Part shown: positions 54,629 to 64,000 of the stretch, one piece after another
Numbering within the stretch: position 1 is the stretch's first letter
Layout: each line of letters opens with the position of its first letter
Assembly: GCA_021018995.1 (NCBI GenBank)
Contig: CM037593.1
Span: 32,997,810 to 33,061,809 of the forward strand
Source of the DNA: Chloranthus sessilifolius
Taxonomy: Eukaryota > Streptophyta > Magnoliopsida > Chloranthales > Chloranthaceae
Length of the DNA stretch: 64,000 nucleotides
Direction: 5' to 3'
Position numbers and translations under genes: made by a program
Notes under the pieces: model-generated
Seen by the model: the letters and a program-made list of their open reading frames with translations, nothing else
What the model was told of the DNA's origin: nothing
Databases searched by the model: none

Positions 54629-56704
54629 TGTTGTGGAAATGGAGTGTGCTGATTTAGTGTGTAATGGTAAAAGCAAAATAAAATCAAATTAAACTAAAGG
54701 GTGGATTTAGCACAACTATAATCTCCTAGACCTACAAGATACAGGGCTGTTATAGTGAGTTTTGATAGGTAAGTAAGGGTATGTCCTTAGGGAAATGTGC
54801 ATAAACTATGGTAAATCTCCAGATCTGTAATAGATCTAGCACTCTATCCGAAATTAAGCTATACTAAAATAGGAAAGAGGAGAGGTTTTGGGTTTTTATC
54901 ACTACGAACTACATAAATTAAATGCAGTTGATCCAGATTTTAAGAAAATACAGAAGTGAAGGAAAATGGATTAAAAATCAAAGGATGGAGAGCAGTGGCT
55001 AGGAATTTGGTCTTTCACTGAGAATCAAATGAATCAAAGGCAATGCTTAGATCAGATCTGCAACAATCCTTCATCTGGCTACAAGCTCCCCAGGTTTAAC
55101 CCTGGCAGAGGCATGGTATAAGGATCTGATCTTAACTAGAGAATTAGAGCAATCCTAAGGCTATGACCTGCTCACTTGAATGGTAACAGATCATTCTAGA
55201 GATTTTTTTTAGCCAATAGTATTGATTCGAACAGGTTAACCATTATAGATGCTGTGAATGCCAGGCTACAAGCTCCCCATTTCTGGCTGGCCCACAGGAG
55301 TATCTAAACTAGGAAAATTAAATACAAATAAATAAAGTATAGCTCAGAATTCACTTTAAATTCTACAATTCCATTGCAATGTCACTACTTACAATGTTGT
55401 ACTTAGATCTACAACCTGTGCAGCATCCATTCCCCTACAAAGCCTTTAAAACTCTTGATTACAACTCATGACCTCACCCTAGCTACTGGAGAAGTTTTAG
55501 CCAACCATAATTGGCTAAAAGTGAGGAAGAAGAAGAGGGAAAAATTAGAGGGAAAAATGAATTCGAACTTGGCTCTGGCTCTCCCAATTTCTAGATAATT
55601 TTCAATGTGATTCTCCTCTATTTATACGTTTTTATCAGATCTATTTCAGCCAATCAGAACTCAAAGGAATAATGCAGTTATGATGATGTGACAGATCTCT
55701 CTTCTAGAATCTTTTCTCCTATTTGGTTCACAACTGACAAGTACATGTGAGGTAGTTAGAGTTCCCGCTCAAGCTCAGTTGAATACTAAAAATACCCCCA
55801 GGGGTCGCTGTCGCGCCTTGGATCATGTGCGCGAAATCCGGAAGTTGTAGATACCGAAGAAGGGCCATGACAAGTTCCCAAAATGAATGTTGAGAGGTTT
55901 AGGGAACTTCTCGACAGCTTCCTAGTCTGCTTGCTCTATATTTTGATAGGTTTGGAAAACCTCTCACTGAGTTGAAGTGCACAAGTCGATAGGATTGGCA
56001 TATCTCGACAGGATTGAAATGGCTCTTGATACCTTCTGTTCAGTTCTTTGTTCATCCTGTCGACAGGTTACAATCAACCTGTCGACTTGGTGAAGTGTTT
56101 GACAGGTTGGGGATCATCTCGACAGGTTCTGAAAGGTCCTATCGAAAGCTTCTCTCGATCTGCTCGATAGGTTCAGCTGAACCTCACGACTTCTCCTACA
56201 CCTTTAGGTAAGGTGTCAACAGGATTCTTTTACTGCAAGCACAACCTATTGACAGCAACTGAAACCTTGCAATAGCTTCATGGATCCTCTCGGCAGATCG
56301 GCATTTGAGCTTCAGAACTTCTTGACAGCTTCTGCCTTGAGTTTCTTCAGCTGGCACCTATCTTTGGTGTGTTGTCTTCCATCCGTTAGCACTCAACAAC
56401 CTCTTGGTGGGTTCAATCTATCTTCTTTGCAACTGTGCTTGGTCTCAAACATGCCTTGTTGATCCCATGACCTTTTCGTGAATTTATAAAGCTTTGTTTG
56501 CATGACTGACAGGCCTTTGGACTGTTGTGAACACATGATGAGGAGTAGATTGCTTCTTTGGCCTTTTTAGGTGGATATCTGGACTAAGGCTAGATTTTAT
56601 TACTTATCTACAAAACATACTTAAAACGCATTATTAGTTAGCTCAAGGATCCAACAAAGGTTAGGTTAAGAGGTAAAAAATGGTATTTTTCACTACTTAA
56701 CACA
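54629..56704 (-). repeat. 3' LTR of element 6 (2076 bp)
   Basis: On the minus strand it runs from TGTGTTAAGTAGTG (56704) to TTTCCACAACA (54629). The polypurine tract lies directly to its right. It contains CCTGTCGACAGG-type palindromes (55870-56330) upstream of a TATAAATA box (55619-55626). The rest, 54640-55600, is R/U5-like sequence with no coding signal. Confidence 0.85.
55619..56330 (-). promoter_or_regulatory. LTR promoter of element 6: palindrome array and TATAAATA
   Basis: Repeated CGACAGGTT, CCTGTCGAC, CTCGACAGG and CTCGATAGGTT sites, with the perfect palindrome CCTGTCGACAGG at 56056-56067, lie 240-700 bases upstream of TATAAATA (55619-55626, context CGTATAAATAGAGG on the minus strand). 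The same array type and the same TATA core recur at 59131-59440. Confidence 0.65.
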
Positions 56705-56718
56705 CCCCCAAACCTAAG
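56705..56718 (-). other. Polypurine tract of element 6
   Basis: The minus strand reads CTTAGGTTTGGGGG directly before TGTGTTAAG of the LTR. A second, similar tract (ATAGGTTTGGGGGTGTGG) lies at 58287-58306. Confidence 0.8.
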
Positions 56719-58651
56719 CTTTGCTAGTCCCGGACAAAGGAGAAAGTAAAAACAATTAACCTACAAAATTAGATGCCACTTTCATAGGGAACACGGGTGC
56801 ATTTAGCATATGCATAAAACCTTTTAAACCCCTAGGTGATCCCTATTGGAGGAGTGAAGTCTCAGTTAATGTTAACGCAACATGTTGAGAACAAAAATCA
56901 AGCCAAAATAAAATTCATTCCACATCTTGTTCCTTTAAACATAGCATTATTTTTTATTTATTATTATTTTTTTTTTAAATCTAAAAATATGCTGCAATTC
57001 CTTCACAATCAATCAGTTCATGTCAAGGCATTTTATCCAAAATTTAATACATAGCTAACTATTAAATTGAGAATTTTTTTTTTTTTTTATGATATAACCC
57101 CTAACAAACTTAATTTCAGATCCAAAGCCCACAAGGTTGTCACTCAGAGTGAAACTAGAAGGGTGCATCAGTTCACACAGCTCAAGAGCAGTTACAGTCC
57201 TCAAATAGGACTGCAAGCATGAGCATAGGCATTGCTCTAATTTCTGAAAATTTTCTAACTCTTTTACCATAGATCAGACAAATCTTTGTCTCCACATGAC
57301 AGCTCAATCCATTTCAGATCAGTGAGGTATTTTATTGGGTTGTAATGTGGCTTATGGGTGAAGTTTATGAAGAATAAAAGGATGGAATGGGATTCAAAAT
57401 TGAGAAATCGAAAAGGTAAGGAGGTGATTCATGACTTCACCTTCTTCTTTTCAGCACATCTTTATTTTCTTTTTGTACTTTCAGACATGAAGTGATCAGC
57501 TTCTTATCTTCTTGTAGATTTTCAAATGAAGTGACTTCTCTTTTCTTCAATTTTTTTTTTCATATGCCCTCCTTTTGTAATATATGTTTTTTTCTTTTTT
57601 ATGGGCGGGCATGCCACAATTACACATCACTCTTGCCTTCACATGTATTTTCTTCTTTTACCAAATTGTCAAACCTTGCTCCTCTAACCTCTTCAATTCC
57701 TTCTCCTTTACCTTCTGAAATCTCAGAGTGAGGGTCAGGCTGTATCAGGTCATAGAAGTTTTGGGTTCAAATTTTCTGATTTTTATCAAAGAAAAGCTTG
57801 GATTTCAAGGCTCAAATAGTGTGTATCAAGGGCAGTTCAAAGGTAAGGATATTTTAAGCTCAAACTGTCCAAGGAATGGCCTTACTTCATGTCCTCAATG
57901 TCAAGAATACTGTCAAGCTGTTTCAACTTGGATTTGCCTAACTTCTAGTGATTAAAGCTAGATCCAATCAGTCGTTAGAGCAGAAAAAATTTGCCAAGAC
58001 ACTCTTGAAGAAAAAAAAAATTTCTCAGGCCCAAATCTCACTAGGTATGGTCTGCCATCAAGTTTTCTGGGGAGTATCCTCACAGATCTTCTCTTACTTC
58101 AAGGTCACTAAGTGCTAATTTTTGAATAAAAATTCCTGACATTTGCTTCATAAAAGTGTTAGAACTGCAATATGAATATTAAAAGGTTTTTATTTTCCTT
58201 AAAAATTCAGGTGGGAATTTACTTTATTTTCTTAATTTCTATTGAACCTTGCTGCACTACTATTAACTATCCATTGGCATACCTTGCCACACCCCCAAAC
58301 CTATGAGGAGCAGTGTCCTCACTGTGTCAAAGATAAATGTGGGTGTGCAGCAGGGTAAAAACAGAGATATACAAAAGAAATAAAACAAACACTGTACATT
58401 CATATCAAAGAAACAAATCAGAACAAAACGAAATTACATTTAAATCCAAAGAATATATACAATGGAGAAAACCTAGACATATTTATAAGAAAACCTAGAC
58501 ACATTCTAACTTAGACATGACTCTAGCAGCAACCTCCACAGCCTCGAACAAAATATCTCCTCTAAAAAGAATTGTGCCCCTGGCTCAGGGATTTCCTCAA
58601 CCTGCTGCTGCTGGAAGAGGAACTGCAAGCCAGGGGTGGAGATGAGAGGGC
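56719..58651. other. Long 3' untranslated zone of element 6
   Basis: AT-rich sequence without recognisable coding. ORFs at 57492-57731 and 57728-57955 match nothing I know and are rich in Phe/Ser from T-rich DNA. A second polypurine-like tract at 58287-58306 is followed on the minus strand by sequence unlike the LTR. Athila elements are known for long regions after pol. Confidence 0.55.
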
Positions 58652-58900
58652 TTAGGAGGACTGAAGTAGCACAGGTGGTGGTGGGGGGGAGGAGGGTGGG
58701 GAGGGAGGTGCAGGTGGTTCTATCTTCCTTTTCTTTTTCTTTCTTCTATTCTTTTGCTTCTCCTCCTTGACCAAAATCCTTTAGACTTCCTCATATTCGT
58801 CCCACAGGAATTGTAAAGGGTCTGGTTTTGGTGATGGTGGTGGAGTCCCCCCAACTGGTTCAAATTTTATTGAAACCTCAATGGGTTTGTCGTCTGCCAT
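58652..58900 (-). pseudogene. Small accessory ORF of element 6
   Basis: The ATG at 58900 (MADDKPIEVSIKFEPVGGTP) leads, through one in-frame TAA at 58781-58783, to a stop at 58652, about 82 residues. It has a Pro-rich part, a basic NRRKKKKRKIEPP stretch that could act as a nuclear signal, and a Pro/Ser tail. It is preceded by a leader of about 230 bases and a TATAAATA box. No family is recognised. It is not the envelope-like ORF of some Athila elements as far as I can see. Confidence 0.4.
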
Positions 58901-59130
58901 GGTTGTGGATAGGGAACTGAGGAGGTTAAACGCGAACGACTATGAAGGAGGTGAACTAGGCTAGTATTTAAAACATAGGAGGTGGGATGCGTATCGTTAT
59001 ATTAAAATTTCTCATCTTCCCAAGTCATAATTGCTAAAATGGTATTGGTGGTGGGTGGCAAGTCGGTTACGGAAAGTGTGGAACGTTGTGCGATAATATG
59101 GGGATTGGTACTGCGGAGTGCATGGTGGTT

Positions 59131-59440
59131 TATTTATAGAAATGGGAGTTAATGTAGGGAGACAAGAGGAAATAATGTTCAGACACGGAGGAAAAGGAGC
59201 TTCGACAGGATTGGGGGAGCAGTTCGTCGACAGGTTGGTACAACTTGTCGATGAGTGAAATACTGGTGAACCTCTCGAGAGGTTCACACAATCCTGTCAA
59301 TGGGTCTAGGTTACCAACTGTGTTATTTCGAGAAGTTCACCCATCCCCTCGATAGGTTCTATGAACCTAGCGAGAATTACAACCAAAAACCCTTATAAGC
59401 GATCGATAGACAACTTCAGCGATCCTATCGACAGACAATT
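59131..59440 (-). promoter_or_regulatory. Internal promoter of element 6: palindrome array and TATAAATA
   Basis: CGACAGGATT, GTCGACAGGTT, CTTGTCGATG, CCTCGATAGGTT, CCTATCGACAG sites and a perfect 22-bp palindrome at 59266-59287 (arms GTGAACCTCTC/GAGAGGTTCAC) precede TATAAATA at 59131-59138 (context CTATAAATAAACC on the minus strand). The array motifs and the TATA core match those of the LTR (55619-56330), although this region is not part of the LTR. Confidence 0.6.
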
Positions 59441-59528
59441 ATACATTAGTAGAACCTTAATGACTCTGCTAAACAAGAATTAAAACACCAAAACAACAAC
59501 TATGGTACATACTATACATTGTTGAGAA

Positions 59529-60100
59529 TCAGTCAAGTAATAGAGGTTCTTGAAGGGAAGTGGTCATCATGGGCTCCTTAGTATCAACAACAATTTTGAG
59601 CCTCTGACCATTTACTTTCATAATCCTGCCATCGTTAGGATCCTTAATTTCAACTGCTCCAGATGGGGATACATGCTCAACTATGTAGGGTCCCTCCCAT
59701 CTGGATCTCAATTTTCCTGAGAAAATTTTCAGCTTAGAGTTGAAAAGTCATACCTTGCTGCCAACAATGAACTCATTTCTTAACAACTGCTTATCAAAGA
59801 AGGCCTTAGTTTTCTCCTTGTAGATTCTCACATTGGAATAAGCATCCAACCTCAGCTCTTCCAGCTCGGACAGCTGAAGTTTCCTCTGACTGCCTGTAGA
59901 AGTTAAGTCAATATTTAATACTTTAATAGCCCAAAATGCCCTGTGCTGAAGCTCCACTAGTAAATGGCATGCGTTACCATATACCAGCCTGAAAGGAGAC
60001 ATCCCAATGGGAGTCTTATAGGCAGTCCTATAAGCCCACAGGGCATCAGATAGCTTCAGAAACCAATCCTTCAGATCCGCTCTCACTATTTTCTCTAAAA
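59529..60100 (-). pseudogene. Integrase C-terminal half of element 6
   Basis: The frame 59748-60086 contains [38 protein letters not shown] and [19 protein letters not shown], the Athila integrase end. After a TGA just past 59748 it continues as [20 protein letters not shown] to the stop at 59529. Apart from that stop the block is well preserved. Confidence 0.85.
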
Positions 60101-60641
60101 TATGTTTGATCTCTCTGTTAGAAATCTCAACCTACCTGCTGGTTTGTGGGTGGTATGGGGTGGCAACTCTGTGTGTCACAGAGTTCTTTCTAAGGAGGTT
60201 CTCAAACTATTTGTTACAGAAATGGCTCCCCCCATCACTGATGATGGCTCTGGGGGTGCCAAACCTGGAGAAAATGTTATCCTTCAAAAAGTTGAGGACA
60301 ACCTTGTGATCATTAGTTCTTGTGGCTATGGCCTCAACCCATTTGGACACATAGTCCATAGCCACAAGAATATAATTATAATCATGGGAAGGAGGGAAAG
60401 GGCCCATAAAGTCTATCCCCAAAATATCAAAAAGCTCAACCATAAGAATGGGCTGCAGAGGCATGGAGTTTTGTGTGGAAATACTCCCCATTTGCCGGCA
60501 TCTAGTATAGGCTTTGCAATGCTGAAAGGCATCCTTGAAAAGAGTGGACCAATAGAAGCCACTTTGAAGCACCTTTGTAGTAGTGTTGTTGTCACTGAAA
60601 CGGCCTCCACAAGCCTGTTCATGGCACATGGTCAGAATGCT
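60101..60641 (-). pseudogene. Integrase zinc-binding and core region of element 6
   Basis: The frame 60207-60629 has [20 protein letters not shown], then [20 protein letters not shown] (first catalytic Asp), [37 protein letters not shown] (second Asp). A stop follows CNK, where relatives continue with a residue before FE. The zinc-binding Cys pair is partly lost ([11 protein letters not shown]). The Glu-containing part lies in broken frame at 60100-60200. Confidence 0.8.
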
Positions 60642-62519
60642 TTATTCAGTTTCAGGAACACATCTTCTTACCACCTGGTCCACATAATACTTAAAAAGGT
60701 AAGGGTCGTCCCACATGTAATAATGAATGTGTGAGAAAAACATATTCCTATCATCCTTATTCCAATGTGGGAGAATTATGCTTGCAGCTAGATAGTTTAC
60801 TATGTTGGCAAACCAGGGCACACTCATCTCTACAGTAAAGAGTTGCTCATCTGGGAAGGAATCATTAATGGGCAAGCTCTCTTGTTTAGTAGTTGGGATC
60901 CTAGATAGGTAGTTTGCTACCACATTCTCAACCCCCTTCTTGTCCTTGATCTCTAAATCAAATTTCTGTAAAAGCAAAACCCATCTTATTAGTCTAGCTT
61001 TAGCACCCTTTTTGGATAAATGATATTTTAAGGCTGAGTGGTCAGTAAACACAATGATCTTAGATCCCAGTACATATGATCTGAATTTCTCTAAAGAAAA
61101 TATAATGGCCAACAATTCCTTTTCAGTTGTTATATAATTCAGCTGAGCATCAGCTATTGATTTGCTTACATAAGCTACTACAATTGGTGCTTTGTCCTTT
61201 CTTTGTCTCAGGATTGCACCAATAGTAAAGTCTGATGCATCACACATCAGCTTGAATGGCAAGGAGAAATCAGGAGCCTGTAAAATGGGAGCAGTAGTCA
61301 AACATGTCTTCAGCAATTCAAAGGCAGCCAGGCATGCATCACTGAATTCAAATGGAACCTCTTGGCATAGCAGGTGGCAAAGATGTTTAGAGATTTTGCT
61401 AAAATCTTTGATGAACCTTCGATAGAAACCAGCATGTCCCAAGAATAACCTGACTTGCTTGACAGTTTTGGGTGGGGGTAGATGTGTAATTAAATTGATT
61501 TTATCTTGATCAACCTCTATTCCTTTGAAGGAGACAACATGTCCTAAGACAGTGCCTGTCACCATGAAGTGACTCTTCTCCCAACTCAAGACTAGGTTGG
61601 TGTCTTCACATCTTTGCAACACCAAGCTAAGGTGATGCAAGCATTGGCTAAAATCATCCCCATAAATGAAAAAATCATCCATAAAAATCTCCAAGAACTG
61701 ATCAATCATGTCAAAGAAAATAGAATACATACATCTTTAAAAGGTGGCAGATGCATTACATAATCCAAATGGAATCCTTCTGTATGCAAATGTTCCAAAG
61801 GGGCATGTAAAGGTAGTTTTCTCTTGACCTTGTGGGTATACAGAGATCTGATTGTACCCTGAAAAACCATTAAGAAAATAATAAAATGCCTTGCCTGCCA
61901 ACTTATTTAAGATTTGATCAATAAAGGACAATGGGAAATGGTCTTTGCTGGTTTTCTCATTGAGTTTCCTGTAATCTATACACACCCTCCAACCAGTGGT
62001 CTGTCTGGTTGGGATCAACTCTCCTGAGTCTGTTTGAACTACAGTGATCTCGAATTTCTTAGGCACCACTTGGGTAGGTGCCACCCATTGAGAATCTGAG
62101 ATGGGGTAAATGACCCCAGCATCTAACAGTTTGACAACTTCTTTCATGACAACCTCCTGCATGTGTGGGTTCAATTTCATTTGCATCTCTCTAGAGGGTT
62201 TGGAGTCCTCCTCAAAATGAATCTTGTGCATGCATACAGTAGGATTTATACCTCCAAGATCTGCAATAGTCCACCCTATTATTCTCTTATGCTTCCTTAG
62301 TACACAAAGCAGCTCTTCCTCTTGCTGAAGAGTGAGGGAAGAAGAAATTATGACTGACAATTTCTTATTAGCTGCTAGGAAGGCATACTTTAAAGATTTT
62401 GGGAACTGCTTTAGCTCCACATCTGGGGGACTGATGAGTGAAGGCAATAGGGATGCCTTAGAAGGTGGTGGAAGAGATAACAAAGCTGGTTTCCCTGGGT
62501 GATGCTTTGTTGGTCCCAT
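60642..62519 (-). pseudogene. Reverse transcriptase and RNase H of element 6
   Basis: The right part (61737-62519) has VCMHKIHFEEDSKPSREMQM, VCIDYRKLNEKTSKDHFPLS, FSGYNQISVYPQGQEKTTFT and IPFGLCNASATF, then a TAA where relatives have Gln before RCM. The left part (60642-61730) continues with [20 protein letters not shown] (catalytic MDD form of Athila), [56 protein letters not shown] and [11 protein letters not shown] of the RNase H. One nonsense change separates the two long frames. Confidence 0.9.
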
Positions 62520-62702
62520 TTCAGATTTTACAGTTTACACTTGCTCAAACTCAGATGTGGAGGCTTTCTCTTCCATTGTTTCATTCTAAACTTCATCAAA
62601 AACAACTAACAAATTATTACTATACAGCAACTAGGGCAGAGTTTCTTCCACCACCTCATCCAGCAGCTCAATGAAAAAACAATCCTCATTATCTAAATGG
62701 GG

Positions 62703-63371
62703 CTAATGAGCTGTATTGTACACATTTAATTTGACCTTCATATTTCCAAAAGTTACTTCCATGACCCCTAATCTACATTGTATGCATGCATTAGCAGTGG
62801 CCAAAAATGGCCTGCCCAAAATTATAGGGGTGGAAGTAGTACACTTGCTTGGCTCCATATCCAGCACCAGAAAATCAGCAAGATAAAAGAATTTGTCGAC
62901 TCCAACCAAGACATCTTCTATGATTCCCACAGGCTTCCTCTCAGATCTGTCAGCTAGTTGTAAGACCACATGTGTGGGTTTCAACTCACCTAAGCCAAGC
63001 TTCTCATAAACTTAGTATGAAAGCAAATTCACACTAGCTCCCAGATCTAATAAGGCTTTTTCAATGGTATGATCCCCTATGATGCAAGGGATAGTGAGAA
63101 TTCCAGGGTCTTGGAGCTTTGGTGGAGTTGTTATAGTCAAGACTTGGTTCAATTTTTCTCTTGAAGAGACTTTCTTGGATAGATGTATCCTCCATTGTCT
63201 TTTATGGGTGCAAAGGTCCTTTAAAAACTTGGCATAGAACGGCACTTGTTTGATGGCATTAAGTAAAGGCAAGTTGATCTTTACTTGGTTAAAGATTTTT
63301 ATCATTTCCCCTACTTTGGCATTCCCTTTATCAAAAGGAGAAGTTGCCTTCAAAGCATTGGGAAATGACAA
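62703..63371 (-). pseudogene. Protease of element 6
   Basis: PFYAKFLKDLCTHKRQW leads to IEKALLDLGASVNLLSY with the Athila active-site DLGAS. A TAG follows at about 63013. The continuation from 62984, LKPTHVVLQLADRSERKPVG and IIEDVLVGVDKFFYLADFLV, then TPIILGRPFLATANA, completes the fold. A region 62520-62700 between protease and RT holds only broken sequence. Confidence 0.85.
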
Positions 63372-63480
63372 ATGGGGAGTTGGACTCCCATTGTAGCCTT
63401 AGCTAACTCATCAATTTTTTCTTTATTTTTATTTTTCATTTTTTCAATTTTCTGTTGGGGAGCATTAACATCCCCCTTAT

Positions 63481-64000
63481 TCAAAATGAGCTGCTCCTGT
63501 TGTACATTCTTTGGAACTGTTGCATTTCTTTCTCTGAATTTTTCAAAGGCCCACAGCCTACTTGATTGTCCACCAACCTTCCACTTCTTAATGTGGTGAT
63601 AGATTTTGCTTCCTCATGGGAAGAAGAGACTTCACCTACCACATATTGTCTCTTTGGATTATCCATGGGCTGACTAGGCAGCCTACCTTCCTCCCTCTTT
63701 GTCAATGCATTAAATAGTTGACCAAGATGGTCTTCTATCTTTTTGATGCTTTGACTATGAGAGTGGACTGTTTCGAACAACGAACCCAAGTTCTGCAATA
63801 AAGTCGGAACTTGTTCTTCAAAAAAGGGTGTTCTAGAAGTTGAAATTGGGGCATTCTGTTGCACAGGCTGAATCATAGGCTGAGCCATAGGTTGCTGGTA
63901 TTGGGTCCTTGGACCAAAATTCTGTTGATAAGTATGGGGAGCAGGTTTAAAAGGCATTAGTTATGGTTACTGATAGAACTGAGGTTGGAAGTACTGTTGC
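63481..64000 (-). pseudogene. Gag C-terminal part of element 6
   Basis: The 158-codon frame 63481-63957 is Gln/Pro-rich (QQPMAQPMIQPVQQNAP). A helical KKIEDHLGQLFNAL segment and KSITTLRSGRLVDNQ follow, the usual C-terminal layout of Athila Gag (NQIGQLA...ITLRSG). It ends in a stop at 63481. The N-terminal gag domain lies beyond the right edge of the window. Confidence 0.75.

Larger units (their letters stand above)
54629..64000 (-). mobile_element. Element 6: Athila-type retrotransposon, 5' end off-window
   Basis: From right to left on the minus strand: gag C-terminus, protease, RT/RNase H, integrase, an internal promoter with a small ORF, a long 3' untranslated zone, polypurine tract and 3' LTR. 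Protein signatures (DLGASVNLL protease, FMDDF reverse transcriptase, [18 protein letters not shown] integrase) are those of the Athila lineage. Stops occur in every domain. Confidence 0.9.

Noticed and set aside
59012..59287. Minus ORF that might be an envelope-like gene of the Athila element
   Set aside because: It is short, overlaps the internal promoter and has no signal peptide or membrane segment.

Overview
The window is repetitive nuclear DNA from a land plant, most probably a flowering plant. I found no host gene, rRNA or tRNA gene, or CRISPR array. It is a pile of decayed, partly nested Ty3/gypsy LTR retrotransposons. The plant assignment rests on plant-only families: Tat-type elements with a second, archaeal-like RNase H, an Athila element, a chromovirus with a C-terminal chromodomain, plant-mobile-domain and DUF7745-like proteins, and plant-style GT-AG introns. 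Nearly every coding region has stops and frameshifts, so these are inactive relics. The species cannot be told.

Layout. 1-14355: element 1, Tat type, coding on the minus strand, with its 5' LTR at 12719-14355 and its 3' end outside the window. It has an accessory ORF on the plus strand at 38-1124. 14356-31976: element 2, Tat type, minus strand, with an LTR at 28075-31976, shrunken gag-pol at 23855-27963, and an intron-containing plant-mobile-domain gene on the opposite strand at 17341-22240, itself split by a hAT-like insert. 31977-35015: the 3' part of a sister of element 2. 35016-36073: a plus-oriented LTR piece of a related family. 36074-49277: element 3, a nearly complete Tekay/Del-like chromovirus on the minus strand, with two 2.6-kb LTRs and an accessory ORF between pol and the 3' LTR. 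49278-53977: another relative of element 2, with a Mutator-like MITE whose empty site is preserved in element 2. 53978-54628: a second plus-oriented LTR piece. 54629-64000: the 3' LTR, pol and part of gag of an Athila element (element 6), minus strand.

The most interesting pattern is regulatory. Four unrelated elements each carry their own array of short palindromes or near-palindromes in the LTR, and each carries the same motif again in an internal non-LTR region. In three of the four, the internal array lies just upstream of a TATA box and an accessory (non gag-pol) ORF. The motifs are TGGCGCAACTA/TAGTTGCGCCA (element 1), alternating AATTACGCGC/GCGCGTAATT (element 2), TCGATTAATCGA spaced about two helical turns apart (element 3) and CCTGTCGACAGG (element 6). 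This suggests that accessory genes of plant retrotransposons have their own promoters built from the same cis-elements as the LTR. Two further signals look like conserved structure: arrays of hairpins in the LTR ends with a constant GAAACAAT-type loop and covarying arms, and a GGNGG-TATG-CCNCC hairpin at the 3' ends of the antisense accessory units.

All coordinates of degraded coding blocks are approximate. They were read by eye from conserved motifs, without alignment software or database searches.
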